Part shown: positions 1-9,229 of the stretch, one piece after another | Layout: each line of letters begins with the position of its first letter | Numbering within the stretch: the stretch's first letter is position 1 | DNA from: UBA5359 sp002410925 [NCBI: bacterium UBP13_UBA5359] | Lineage (GTDB): Bacteria; UBP13; UBA5359 | Direction: 5' to 3' | Assembly: GCA_002410925.1 (NCBI GenBank) | Contig: DHPR01000036.1 | Location: 1 to 40,512, forward strand | Length of the DNA stretch: 40,512 bases | Position numbers and translations under genes: made by a program | Notes under the pieces: generated by a model | Database searches by the model: none | What the model saw: the letters and a program-made list of their open reading frames with translations, nothing else | Told to the model about the DNA's origin: nothing

Positions 1-69
1 GCTATCGGTATAACCGGTCACATGCTGCCGCGCTATGCCCCCACAACCTATAATTCCTACTTTAATCAC
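1..69 (-). CDS. Gfo/Idh/MocA-family oxidoreductase, N-terminal fragment (cut by window edge)
   Basis: Only the first 23 codons lie in the window. They read from a GTG start at 67-69 and begin with a beta strand and a glycine-rich turn (VGIIGCGGIARQH), which is the NAD(P)-binding Rossmann start typical of the Gfo/Idh/MocA oxidoreductases. A GGAGG ribosome binding site lies 9 bases upstream of the GTG. The gene sits downstream of the sugar-binding lipoprotein gene and its terminator, in the same direction. Such oxidoreductases commonly act on sugars and inositols, so a role in the same sugar pathway is plausible but inferred. The family call rests on a short stretch, and the remainder is outside the window. 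Confidence 0.6.
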   Translation of the reverse strand, partial: MIKVGIIGCGGIARQHVTGYTDS

Positions 70-152
70 TTTGACCAACCTCCGAATAATAAATTCTCAC
101 CATTAAGGTTTATTATGTTTATTTACTTTTATATAAATTTCGCCGTAAATAT

Positions 153-183
153 AAAAACTCCTGCCCTTATAAAGGCAGGAGTT
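153..183 (-). terminator. Rho-independent terminator after the sugar-binding protein gene
   Basis: A perfect 10-bp stem (156-165 with 174-183, AACTCCTGCC pairing with GGCAGGAGTT) encloses an 8-base loop. Read on the minus strand it runs into a short T tract. It starts 37 bases after the stop codon of the lipoprotein gene and most likely ends the glycosidase operon, before the oxidoreductase fragment at 1-69. Confidence 0.8.
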
Positions 184-219
184 GAAGATAATCGTTTAAC
201 CGGGATAATCGACATCAAC

Positions 220-1506
220 TTATTTTACTTTGGCGCCGACATTTTTATCGTAGTTACGGGCAATCTGCCGGCAGGCTTCTTCCACGGCCAGCTGTCCGAT
301 CTCTACCAATTGAAAACAATCGCCGGCGTATTTTTCCCATTCATTGCTGCCTGGAACAAAAGGAAGCGGCACAGCATCCTTGAGCATCTCCCGGAAGACA
401 AGATTGACCGCAGGCCGCCCTTTGTAGCTGACAAAGACATCATCCTCTGTCATGGCTTTGATTACGGTGACATCGGAACGCTCCGCCGTTATTAGACGTT
501 GTCCTTCGGAGCTGACGACAAAGGAAACGAACTTCCATGCCTCTTCAGGATATTTTGTCATGGCGGAAATAGCCAAGTTTGATAACATGGTAAAGCAGAA
601 AGTTCCCTTGGGACCCCGGGGCATAGGCGCCACTCCCCAGCGGAAGGATATGCCTCCCTGGGTAAGCACATCTATTGCATCACGCCCCGAGATACGCATG
701 GCTACCTTGCCGGCCTGAAAGGGGTCGGCAAGCATACCACCGGTCTGCAGCCCAGCCGTTTCAATCTCAGTCGGAGCCACTCCCTTTTTCAGCTTCAGAT
801 CTGCTAAAGCCTTGTAGGCTGCCAACGTAACCGGATCGTTCATACCGCTCTTCTTCATGTCCCGGCTGTATATGCGCCCGCCGTGGCTGTAAATATAGGA
901 CATAACCATATTACTGGTCGGATTCAAATCATAGACTACCCCAAACTGCACCTTGCGCCCATTCTCCTTCTTAGTAAGCCTGATAGCGGTATCGGCAAAA
1001 TCCTGCCAGGTCCAATCATTTGAGGGATAAGGCACCCCAGCTTTGTCGAACAGATCCTTATTGTAGTATATTCCCGGAGTCCAGGTCCAGATAGGAACAG
1101 CGTACACCTTGTTGTCAGCCGTAACGGCATTCATTATATCTGGCCACATGGCCTTTCGTGTCTTCTGAAAGTCCGACCCGGATGTCCACTTCCTCAGATC
1201 CATCAAGGCGCCTCGCATACCCATATTGTGGACATCCCTGGTGATCATCAGGGCTACATCCGGCATAGTATTGGCAGCCGCCATGGTCAGCAGCTTCTGT
1301 ACATAATCACCTCCCTGGGTGGTTATCAGCTTCGCCGGCACCTCGGGGTTGGTGGCATTGTAGGCATCTATCAGCTTCTGCCCGAAGGCAGCGTTATAGA
1401 CATCCCCCCACCACATAACCTTTATCTCTTTTTTCCTCTGAGAACCGCACCCGCTAAACAGATCAATGCATAGCAGTAGTATCAACATCAATATGCTTTT
1501 TTTCAA
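220..1506 (-). CDS. Extracellular solute-binding lipoprotein of a sugar ABC transporter (family 1)
   Basis: This 428-residue protein is a likely lipid-anchored sugar-binding component. Residues 1-20 form a signal peptide (KKSILMLILLLCIDLFSGC) ending in a lipobox, with the cysteine at 20. The mature part has the usual layout of family 1 solute-binding proteins, including a PMPRGP-type segment near residue 295 and a WKFVSFVVSSEGQ helix near 325. The start is a TTG at 1504-1506, preceded by AGGAGG nine bases upstream, which supports it over later ATGs. It lies 21 bases after the DUF5696-like gene, so it is the last gene of the operon. No permease or ATPase gene is visible in the window, so the transporter must use subunits encoded elsewhere or the gene is an orphan. 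Confidence 0.88.
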   Translation of the reverse strand: MKKSILMLILLLCIDLFSGCGSQRKKEIKVMWWGDVYNAAFGQKLIDAYNATNPEVPAKLITTQGGDYVQKLLTMAAANTMPDVALMITRDVHNMGMRGALMDLRKWTSGSDFQKTRKAMWPDIMNAVTADNKVYAVPIWTWTPGIYYNKDLFDKAGVPYPSNDWTWQDFADTAIRLTKKENGRKVQFGVVYDLNPTSNMVMSYIYSHGGRIYSRDMKKSGMNDPVTLAAYKALADLKLKKGVAPTEIETAGLQTGGMLADPFQAGKVAMRISGRDAIDVLTQGGISFRWGVAPMPRGPKGTFCFTMLSNLAISAMTKYPEEAWKFVSFVVSSEGQRLITAERSDVTVIKAMTEDDVFVSYKGRPAVNLVFREMLKDAVPLPFVPGSNEWEKYAGDCFQLVEIGQLAVEEACRQIARNYDKNVGAKVK

Positions 1507-1527
1507 GATTCCTAGCCTCCTCAGACG

Positions 1528-3453
1528 CTACTTGATAATATTATAATTGCCTTTATCATAATCCACGATTATTCCGGTCCCATTGGAGTAAGTCGTTTCG
1601 AAAATGCTATCAGCAATCTTGCGGTGATTCTCAATCAACTCGAGCTGGAGATACCCTAGTTCCTTACACAGCGTTTCATACTGTTTACTCATATCCGATA
1701 ACCGTTCCAGATACGAATCACCAAACTCCTGATGCTGCCTGTAAGTCAGCGCTACCCTTGGTAATGCCCCGTATTCTATTTCGCGAAGAAGCCCTTCTCG
1801 TTGATCGCCATATTCAGCACTTCCAGCATCATACAGATGGTATCGGATTATACCATGATAAACAATTTGGTAGAAAGGCACGTGTTCATCAACATAGTCT
1901 TTCACAAATTTATTCTTTATCATAAACTGATTTGTCGCCACTCGTGTTTGTGCAACGCCGTCGATAATGTCCGACATGAAATCCATATTATTTTCGATAA
2001 CACAGCTTCCAAATACATCCCTTGCCGCAGAAGCTATCTTCCTTACACCTTCAGCATATGCCCTTCGGCCAGCAGAGTGTAAGTGTTCTTTATCGAAACA
2101 AATACGCGGAGGTTGTACCATAGCATCAAGATAATAGAAGCCGCTTATCCCTAACTTTTTTATTTTTGGTAAATCCCTTTGTGCAAACTTCAATCCTTTT
2201 TCTGGACAGATGATGTACGATTGCCCTCCGGCCCAAACGCCACCACGAATCAGCCATCCGTCTCTATCCCTGCATATATCATCCGGATTCCAATCTGGAG
2301 CGCCTTCGTATGCATCTGCATAATTATCATGCAAAGTGATTTGATAGTTTAAGCTTTTAGCATGCTCTACCAGTTTCCTAAGCCCGTCCTCTCCCCCCAA
2401 ACAAGGCTCCACCGGAAATCTGGTCGGATATTTGCCGTCATGTCCTTCGCTGTTCCACCCAACCAAAATAATAGACGCTTTATCGATACCAACATTTTTA
2501 AAACTATCCAGCATTCTTTCAGCTTCCTGAAAAGTCGTGTATATCTCAAGTTCCTCTCTGCCGCCATGCGAAGGCTTTTTACTGGCACAGAAAATCTTTA
2601 TAAAGTCATAGGCACGCAGAGAATAATCCAGGTCCGGATTGTTCGATAATCTGTCTTTGAGCAACTTAATGTTTTTACTTGTTATCAGATAATCTCTGTA
2701 TGCCCTAGCCATACCAGCATAATTGGCATCTTTTCCTGTCAAAAAACAGTAGCGGGCAACGCGATTAACTTCGTCTATCTTATCAGCCTTTCCATAGCGA
2801 TAATGGAAACAAGGGTAGACGGAATTACTTCTCTTCACTCCCTGATTCAGTTCGGTAATAATCTCTGTATCGAATTCCCCACTGGTTATTATCCCGATAA
2901 AGGCTGAATCGTCATTAACAACGCCCCAAACAGGCATAGCCACAAAATCTTCCCATTGGCTTTGGTGGTTATAAACAAGATTGCCGTGTTTTTTGGCGGC
3001 GCACTTATCGAAACGGCATATTACACCGCTGTAATTCGGCAATAACATATAACCGGGTTGCCCGGTGGGCGTATAACCGAACATTGCCAACGGCACTATG
3101 CTGAGCAAACGAAAATTCGGATCTGTCTCCCCAATTTTGCAAGTAGGGATACGAATATCCACTTCATTGCCGGAAAGCGTATACTCTATATGGAAGATTA
3201 TCCCTGTTTCTGAACATCTGTAAATCATCTCGACCTTAGCATCGGAATCTCTTTTCTTCACATAACAGCCCTGTCCAGCAGGAAGGAAAACCTCTTTCAA
3301 TCTGTCCTCATTTACATTAAAGCATCTAATTATGATTGAGTGATCGCCGGCAAACCATGTTTTCCCCGTCCTTTTGTCAAGAACGGATATCACTCCCACC
3401 GTATCTGACGTTATCTTCAATATGCTGTTTTGTAGAGTAGGTAGAGTGGGCAT
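1528..3453 (-). CDS. Putative glycoside hydrolase, DUF5696-like
   Basis: The 641-residue protein has no signal peptide and looks cytoplasmic. The N-terminal half is beta-rich (a STVLDKRTGKTWFAGD-like start is typical of glycosidase beta-sandwich domains). From about residue 265 it turns into a probable TIM barrel with acidic and aromatic strand ends, such as LVGWNSEGHDG, HDNYADAY, FYYLDAM and VIENNMDF. This layout resembles proteins annotated DUF5696, which are found in glycan loci. Substrate and catalytic residues cannot be assigned from sequence alone. A GGGGG ribosome binding site precedes the ATG, and the gene follows another glycosidase-like gene in the operon by about 210 bases. Confidence 0.7.
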   Translation of the reverse strand: MPTLPTLQNSILKITSDTVGVISVLDKRTGKTWFAGDHSIIIRCFNVNEDRLKEVFLPAGQGCYVKKRDSDAKVEMIYRCSETGIIFHIEYTLSGNEVDIRIPTCKIGETDPNFRLLSIVPLAMFGYTPTGQPGYMLLPNYSGVICRFDKCAAKKHGNLVYNHQSQWEDFVAMPVWGVVNDDSAFIGIITSGEFDTEIITELNQGVKRSNSVYPCFHYRYGKADKIDEVNRVARYCFLTGKDANYAGMARAYRDYLITSKNIKLLKDRLSNNPDLDYSLRAYDFIKIFCASKKPSHGGREELEIYTTFQEAERMLDSFKNVGIDKASIILVGWNSEGHDGKYPTRFPVEPCLGGEDGLRKLVEHAKSLNYQITLHDNYADAYEGAPDWNPDDICRDRDGWLIRGGVWAGGQSYIICPEKGLKFAQRDLPKIKKLGISGFYYLDAMVQPPRICFDKEHLHSAGRRAYAEGVRKIASAARDVFGSCVIENNMDFMSDIIDGVAQTRVATNQFMIKNKFVKDYVDEHVPFYQIVYHGIIRYHLYDAGSAEYGDQREGLLREIEYGALPRVALTYRQHQEFGDSYLERLSDMSKQYETLCKELGYLQLELIENHRKIADSIFETTYSNGTGIIVDYDKGNYNIIK

Positions 3454-3471
3454 TTCACTTTTTCCCCCTTG

Positions 3472-3501
3472 TTTGTTTATTCTTGATTTGTTTATTCTTG
3501 A
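3472..3501. repeat. Two adjacent 15-bp direct repeats upstream of the DUF5696-like gene
   Basis: The 15-mer TTTGTTTATTCTTGA occurs twice head to tail at 3472-3486 and 3487-3501. It lies 19-48 bases upstream of the start codon of the glycosidase-like gene at 1528-3453, just before its ribosome binding site. It could be a slippage duplication in an untranslated leader or a small regulatory site. Confidence 0.75.
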
Positions 3502-3663
3502 GAGGTAGAGTCAATTGTTTCGGTGCACGGAATTCAGTGTTGAGCTGCTGATTAGGCTTTCCCAATCCGAACTTTCACCGACAAGAGCCTCACAAGCTTC
3601 TCCTGGCGCACTCATAGATTATCTTCTCACGTTCCTGATAATAACTTTGCGTTTATTGGATAC

Positions 3664-5253
3664 TTACTTCTCTGATAAAGTTACAGCTATCAAAGGCGCC
3701 AATGCATGCTCTATATATGACTTTGCTCCAGAAGGTATGCCTTCTACAGTGTACGTTTCGTATACAGCAGGAGAAGCAGCGATTATATTCACTAGACACG
3801 ATAGATATCTCTCAGCCATATCCTTTTTGCCGGCCATCTGCAATGCGGCGATCAGCGTCGCGCCACATCTGCCGATCATCGTATCCCTGCCACCATGCCA
3901 CGCGGTACAATCCTCCAGCATATCGTTTACCGGCTCAAGCCATGAACCGTAAAGAAGATACGGCGCAGGGATAGTACTCTCCCTGAACGGATGATCAACA
4001 AAAGCTTGCCATATTTCATTCATCTGCTCTGCTGTGGAAACACCGAAAATTACGGACAGCATATGTGTATCTATCCGGTAATGAGGGTGTATGTTTCCTT
4101 CAATATCCCGCCAGTCGATATAGCCGTTACAGTTCCATAGTCCACCTTCGGTTACATTTCTGTTCATGGCTCCACGCAACCTTGTTGCAATGCCCAAATA
4201 GCGGCCGGCCAATTCGGTAGAACCATAGTATTCCAGCATTTCAGCCGTTACATATAATCCGCGATATGCCAGAATATTGATTAACGAAGAATGCCAGCCG
4301 TTTACTAAAAGATCCGCCCACTCACATCCTTTCATCTTACTTTCAGCAGCTACAAGCCCGTCATCCGTCATATAATGCAAATAGAAATCAGCAGCCCGGA
4401 TGACCAGAGCTATATCCGGCGCAATATCGCCCCATTTCCACATACGATATACCATATCAAGCCATAATCCATTAGCGTCGAAAAAAAGACCATAATTATC
4501 GTTGTTCCATATATGGTAGTATGGTATGCCCGATTGGCATCCGCCCCAGGGTATACACCCATCAAAACGCATATGCTCTCCAAGCCAATCTATTTGTTCT
4601 TTCCAGAAGCCACGCCGCTGGTCGGAGATATATGGATAAGAACCCAGGAATTGGAAATATGCATCGGGGATGCCGTCTTCCCCATAGCCGTCGTTGGTAC
4701 TTGGGCGTTGGAATATTACGCCATCCTTTCCTCTTCTGGTGCCGCCAAAATAGTCAAGTAGCCCCCTGATAAAGACATGCTTTGTTACCGAATCAGCCTC
4801 AGGCAAATTATGAAAAGGGAAAAGATGCCTTGTCCAGTCGGGCTCATTTCCCTGATAGGCATACAAACAAGCCTCAGATGTTTGGAGAATTAGCCGCAAG
4901 TCGTCACCTACGCGAACTATTTTCCATAATGCATCCGGAGAATCCGTGTAAACACCCCACCCCGGCTGAGCATCAACCACGCTGAAGATACTCAAAGAGC
5001 CTTGGCCGCAAAAGCAGCCATCCGTATGCAAAGCACCGGCCAAAGGTGTGCCATCCGGCGTTACACCTTCATCGCAATAAAAGTAACGTAAATTCGGATC
5101 GAGACCAAAAGCGATGCTTCCCAATTCGGCAGACCTATAAATCAACTGCCGCGACCTATCTCCATCAACCAGCACTGTCTTATCGACATCAGTGTAAACA
5201 AGCCAATGACCATTTTCATCAACTAATTTGACAGAGTCATCTTGAATAGACAC
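3664..5253 (-). CDS. Putative (alpha/alpha)6-barrel glycosidase
   Basis: The 529-residue protein lacks a signal peptide. Its central and C-terminal parts are helix-rich with recurring motifs expected of six-hairpin glycosidases: GGTRRGKDG and DGYGEDGIPDAY near 165-190, then WNNDNYGLFFDANGLW, CEWADLLVNGWHSSLIN and YRIDTHMLSVIFG. The acidic and aromatic clusters (NND, EWAD, RIDTH) suit a sugar cleft. I cannot place it in a numbered GH family. It begins with GTG at 5251-5253, preceded by GGAGGGG, and lies 53 bases behind the large LamG/CBM9 gene, so it is probably cotranscribed. A cytoplasmic oligosaccharide-processing role is inferred from the lack of a secretion signal and from its neighbours. 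Confidence 0.65.
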   Translation of the reverse strand: MSIQDDSVKLVDENGHWLVYTDVDKTVLVDGDRSRQLIYRSAELGSIAFGLDPNLRYFYCDEGVTPDGTPLAGALHTDGCFCGQGSLSIFSVVDAQPGWGVYTDSPDALWKIVRVGDDLRLILQTSEACLYAYQGNEPDWTRHLFPFHNLPEADSVTKHVFIRGLLDYFGGTRRGKDGVIFQRPSTNDGYGEDGIPDAYFQFLGSYPYISDQRRGFWKEQIDWLGEHMRFDGCIPWGGCQSGIPYYHIWNNDNYGLFFDANGLWLDMVYRMWKWGDIAPDIALVIRAADFYLHYMTDDGLVAAESKMKGCEWADLLVNGWHSSLINILAYRGLYVTAEMLEYYGSTELAGRYLGIATRLRGAMNRNVTEGGLWNCNGYIDWRDIEGNIHPHYRIDTHMLSVIFGVSTAEQMNEIWQAFVDHPFRESTIPAPYLLYGSWLEPVNDMLEDCTAWHGGRDTMIGRCGATLIAALQMAGKKDMAERYLSCLVNIIAASPAVYETYTVEGIPSGAKSYIEHALAPLIAVTLSEK

Positions 5254-5306
5254 TATTCCCCTCCAACTGCAATCGTTTTTAAAGTGTACCGTTATAGCTT
5301 TGTTCG

Positions 5307-8087
5307 TTATTTTGTTGTCGTTAAGAAGCGCACATCACGAGCGCTTACCGGCACCATAACTCTATCGTCGCTGCTAAGGCGGAACTGCTCTTTCGTAATC
5401 GCATCCGTAAAGCTACCGGCGTTATTTCCAAGCAACCCTTTGCGATTAACCCAAACATCCAACCTAACATCTTCATCTGTGTCGTTGAACAAAACGAGCA
5501 TCACTCTGCCTGAATCGGTTCGCCTGTATGCCGAAATCACCCTGTTTTTCGATTGGGGGCTCATGACTCGCACGTATTGTGAGTTGTTCCAGTAACCGAA
5601 AAATTCAATCTTATCATCCCATAGCCCAAAATCATCTCCGGCTTCCCATACCGACAGCCAAGGCTTTATAGAGGCTGCCGGCCCCCCAGCCCAAAACTTA
5701 CCATCGTTAACCATGATTAAACCTAATAGATGCTTGTTTGGCTTGATAGCATCCGGGCCGGCCCAAACAGACGATCTGTCCGGGCTAAATATAGTTGTGC
5801 CTCTTATAAGCTCACTTAGACAAACCGGTATCGGCCCCCAGCCCAGCGACGCATATTCCGCTCGAAATTTATCAAGTGTAAGAATATCAAAATAGTTTCC
5901 TTGTTTGCCTACCGCTTCCGTAAAGTTTTCGCCATCCACTAATATATCCGTGAAAGAATGAACCGGCATTACTATCTCCCCGGAGCAGTGACACGCAATA
6001 AGGGCGTCTTTTCTATATCCCTTCGCCATTATGTAAATACGCTTGAGCAATTCTCTCGTTCCAAGAATATTGTAACTGGCGTTAATATTGCCATTATTAT
6101 CTACCCAACCGCATCCGTGTTTCAGGCTTTGACAGAACAGCGGCACTCCGTAATCAAAATATAACCCTTGGAACTTATGATCTTTAAAGGCTTGGGTCAG
6201 CTTCCATAAGTAAAAATCTCTGTATTCGCTGGAATTTGCACATGCCAAAGCAAGCGTCCAACCTACCGGCTCGCCTTCATCAGGATGGTACTTTGGTGCT
6301 CTTGCTTGAGGAAGGATTCGCCATTTTTCTCCCTCATATTTGAATTCGGGTGAGAATGGAGATACTGCAGACAACGCCAGATAAGGTGTTACCTGAAGGC
6401 CTTTCGCTTCTACATCTCTTAAGCGCTCGATCTCTTTAATATTCTTGAATACCGGATAATTAAACCAAATGCTCCAATCAGAAAACCATAAAGCAACATT
6501 AGAACCTTTAATATAATCATCTCCGATTTTCCACTTACGCCAATTCTGAGGCCTAGGCTTAACCGGTGTAGCCTGGAGGCCGAAGGAAATCTCCAAAGGT
6601 TCCTTCAGCAACAATGGTCTATCAACGATGTTTATTTTTGCTGCTACAGTAATATCTCCAGGAGTAATTTCCAGGCTATTTCCATAATCATCCAAATGCC
6701 ACCCCTTAAGGTTCTCAGCAAACCACTGCAGCCCCACTTCTTCGTTGCCGATCCAAAATACGGGCTTTTCCTTCAGGTTCTTTTTCCAGCCATTATCCGG
6801 CAGCAGCCCTGTCCCCCTTAATGAATAATCGCCACAATTTATCAATCCGGCATATTCCCTACGTAAGGGAAGGGTAAGAATCAGATTAGCTAAATTTGTC
6901 GTCTCCCTAGGCACGAATCGCAAATTTATCCATACGAACCCATCGTATTCTAAGAGTATTTCAGATGAAACCTCTATATTTCCGAGATTCCCTTTACCTC
7001 TGAGAATAACCTTGCTTCCCATATTTTTGATTACGCTTGTTCTGGCATTGGATAAGCGCGTAACCTGTCCACCTACAATCGCATCCAAGCGACAAGGAGA
7101 CGTAAACATTTCCTTGCCCTGAGATATTATTTGTGACGGCAGAATACTATCTTTGAATCGGTATTCCCGTCCCCAGCATCTAACGTTGTTGCCATCAATC
7201 AGCTTGATCTGTGTCCAGGGAGCTGGCACACTCTGCTCGGTTCCTATCCCGTTCTTTTGCCAGGGCGAAGGGAAAGCAAATTTGGTCCAATTCTCTTGAA
7301 AAGACGACAAGACATTTTTGTTTTCAGGCTCCAGAAAAGCAATCTCTATTTTATAGCTTCCCAAAGCCAACTTCACAGTATCAACCCCTATTTCGTCATC
7401 ATGCTTATCCGATTTGAAGAATTCTTCCAGGACAGGAGTTCCTCCACTATCAAACATACGCACACGTATCGGGTAATGCTGGCCGGACAAAGTAAGGTCC
7501 CTTTGATGCACCCCCAGCATTACCATCCCCTTTTCAGGAATTGTGTATAAGTAGTTATATTTGAAGGGCGCCTCTGTAGAAAAAGGCAGCAGGCGATTAA
7601 AAAGAATACCTTGACGGTCTGTACTTATCGCTATAGATAATTTACCCCACCCGTTAAAGCCTTTTTTCTGTAGGGGAAGCCTTATCTTATCATTGCTCTT
7701 AAGAAACAAGTCCTTACTGTAATTTAACACGTTTCCCTTGTCATTTTCCAAAGCAACAGACACATGAACATTTTCATTGCCTGCGCTCGCATTAGTTACC
7801 GCAAGTTCCATATCAAGGTCACCCCGATTTAAATCTCCGGGACTGCCTATGTTCATATATAAAGGACTCTCCCTAAACTTCAAAAAACCGAAATTATCAT
7901 TATCAAGATAACTATTCCTAACAGGGGATATCGCGGTATATCTTTCTAGAGAGGCGTAAGAACGACATATATTAAATCGCCATGTTTCTTCTGCCACAGG
8001 AGGAGCTACACCTAAGGCAGCAAAAGGGATAGACATCTCCACTGTCCACATGTTGTTTTTAATATTACTTACACACCGTCCCTCCAT
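5307..8087 (-). CDS. C-terminal part of a frameshifted secreted glycosidase-like protein (CBM9-like end plus TIM barrel)
   Basis: This frame encodes 926 residues from its first ATG, but coding similarity clearly begins about 65 bases further upstream (to about 8151): residues reading QIIVNSAGAVYDA continue the CBM9-like domain begun in the gene at 8141-9187. The first 60 residues finish that domain (WTVEMSIPFAALGV, ETWRFNICR). A long beta-rich region follows, then a barrel-like region from about residue 520 with LYFDYGVP, LACANSSEYRDFY and GHCSGE-like turns, reminiscent of proteins annotated DUF6067. The end is a small beta domain. The ATG at 8087 has no ribosome binding site, which argues that it is not a true start. 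The intact gene would encode about 1,294 residues; see the partner entry. Confidence 0.7.
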   Translation of the reverse strand: MEGRCVSNIKNNMWTVEMSIPFAALGVAPPVAEETWRFNICRSYASLERYTAISPVRNSYLDNDNFGFLKFRESPLYMNIGSPGDLNRGDLDMELAVTNASAGNENVHVSVALENDKGNVLNYSKDLFLKSNDKIRLPLQKKGFNGWGKLSIAISTDRQGILFNRLLPFSTEAPFKYNYLYTIPEKGMVMLGVHQRDLTLSGQHYPIRVRMFDSGGTPVLEEFFKSDKHDDEIGVDTVKLALGSYKIEIAFLEPENKNVLSSFQENWTKFAFPSPWQKNGIGTEQSVPAPWTQIKLIDGNNVRCWGREYRFKDSILPSQIISQGKEMFTSPCRLDAIVGGQVTRLSNARTSVIKNMGSKVILRGKGNLGNIEVSSEILLEYDGFVWINLRFVPRETTNLANLILTLPLRREYAGLINCGDYSLRGTGLLPDNGWKKNLKEKPVFWIGNEEVGLQWFAENLKGWHLDDYGNSLEITPGDITVAAKINIVDRPLLLKEPLEISFGLQATPVKPRPQNWRKWKIGDDYIKGSNVALWFSDWSIWFNYPVFKNIKEIERLRDVEAKGLQVTPYLALSAVSPFSPEFKYEGEKWRILPQARAPKYHPDEGEPVGWTLALACANSSEYRDFYLWKLTQAFKDHKFQGLYFDYGVPLFCQSLKHGCGWVDNNGNINASYNILGTRELLKRIYIMAKGYRKDALIACHCSGEIVMPVHSFTDILVDGENFTEAVGKQGNYFDILTLDKFRAEYASLGWGPIPVCLSELIRGTTIFSPDRSSVWAGPDAIKPNKHLLGLIMVNDGKFWAGGPAASIKPWLSVWEAGDDFGLWDDKIEFFGYWNNSQYVRVMSPQSKNRVISAYRRTDSGRVMLVLFNDTDEDVRLDVWVNRKGLLGNNAGSFTDAITKEQFRLSSDDRVMVPVSARDVRFLTTTK

Positions 8088-8140
8088 GTTCCAATTGGGA
8101 TTGCTATTTTTTGCATCATAAACAGCACCCGCAGAGTTAA

Positions 8141-9187
8141 CTATAATCTGGAAAAATTAGTTTTTGGCGGTATTAAAAAGATTTCAACGGCGTCATCCTT
8201 CCAGATGTTAACATTATCTTTGTCTCTGACGTTAGCAACAGGTGGACTGAAAACCGATGATTGTATCCCCAGATACAGATTGCTTGTATCATAAGACAAA
8301 AAACATACAGCTTGATCAGAGTTGTAATTTCCCGTCCTTATATCGATGAACCCCCCCACCCTGAAAGTATATTCATCATCACAGATTTTGCCGTCAAGAG
8401 CAGGCATATTATTCGCTTTACCCACAGAGAGCAACGGTAAATTCTTAGCGTTTGAAGAGGGACGTAGCTCTTTCCACATTTCCGTTATTTTAGCGGCATC
8501 CAAAGCCACACCATAGATTTTAACCTCATCCATAAGCGTTTTCCCTTGAGGATTAGTGCCCCACAGTTCGGGTTTGTCCCCTCCTATAAAGAATGAAGTA
8601 AAAGGTGTTGTCGCCAAAGTTCCGATGTCTTTAGTATCTACCAGTTCCCCGTCAACGTATAACTTCATCGTTCTGTCTTTCCAGCTGCATGCAACAAAAT
8701 GCCACTCCCCGGGGTTCCACTCAGCTACACTGGAATATGCAATTGTCCACTGTCCACTCCGAGGACCTAATAAAAAAAACAATTTGTCACTTTCAATATA
8801 CTTATAAATAACCAACATACTGTCCGCACCACGAGCACCAAAAAAGTGGTGAAAATACTTATCATTTCCGTTCCAATCCAAAGGCTTTACCCAAAAGGCA
8901 ACCGTACCTTCCTTCAGATCAATATTGCCCTCTGCGCTATATTCATAACTCAAACCCTTCTTATCATTCTCTATGCCCACAATTAATGCCTTGCCGGCTA
9001 TGCCTTCCTCTAGCGCAAAAGCGTTGTCAGTACTGATCAAGGAAGAAGTTCCCAAAGGCCGTTCTTCTTTCAACCCGTTTTCAAATGAGTTATAGAACGT
9101 TAGGTTATTTTCGCATTGTCCCTGAGAAATCAGCTGTAATGACAGCACACAAAATACGAATACACCACCCAAAAGCTTCTTCAACAT
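8141..9187 (-). CDS. N-terminal part of the same frameshifted protein: signal peptide, LamG-like and start of CBM9-like domain
   Basis: The 348-residue frame begins with a signal peptide (LLGGVFVFCVLSLQLISQGQC), so the product is exported. Residues about 30-225 form a LamG/concanavalin-like domain, recognisable by the late strands CSWKDRTMKLYVDGELVDT and LMDEVKIYGVALDAAKI. A CBM9-like domain starts near 255 (MPALDGKICDDEY, ADNVNIWKDDAVEIFL-type segment) and is cut off by a TAG at 8141-8143. One extra T in the T5 run at 8152-8156 restores an open frame into the following gene. Both frames are otherwise intact, so this is either a recent mutation, a sequence error or, less likely, programmed slippage. 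A GGGGGA site precedes the ATG. Confidence 0.75.
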   Translation of the reverse strand: MLKKLLGGVFVFCVLSLQLISQGQCENNLTFYNSFENGLKEERPLGTSSLISTDNAFALEEGIAGKALIVGIENDKKGLSYEYSAEGNIDLKEGTVAFWVKPLDWNGNDKYFHHFFGARGADSMLVIYKYIESDKLFFLLGPRSGQWTIAYSSVAEWNPGEWHFVACSWKDRTMKLYVDGELVDTKDIGTLATTPFTSFFIGGDKPELWGTNPQGKTLMDEVKIYGVALDAAKITEMWKELRPSSNAKNLPLLSVGKANNMPALDGKICDDEYTFRVGGFIDIRTGNYNSDQAVCFLSYDTSNLYLGIQSSVFSPPVANVRDKDNVNIWKDDAVEIFLIPPKTNFSRL

Positions 9188-9229
9188 CGGCTATATCCCC
9201 CATCTAGAAATTTCCGTTTACTCTACAAT

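Noticed and set aside
3515-3952. Plus-strand open frame opposite the end of the six-hairpin glycosidase gene
   Set aside because: It mostly overlaps a credible gene on the other strand and lacks a ribosome binding site.
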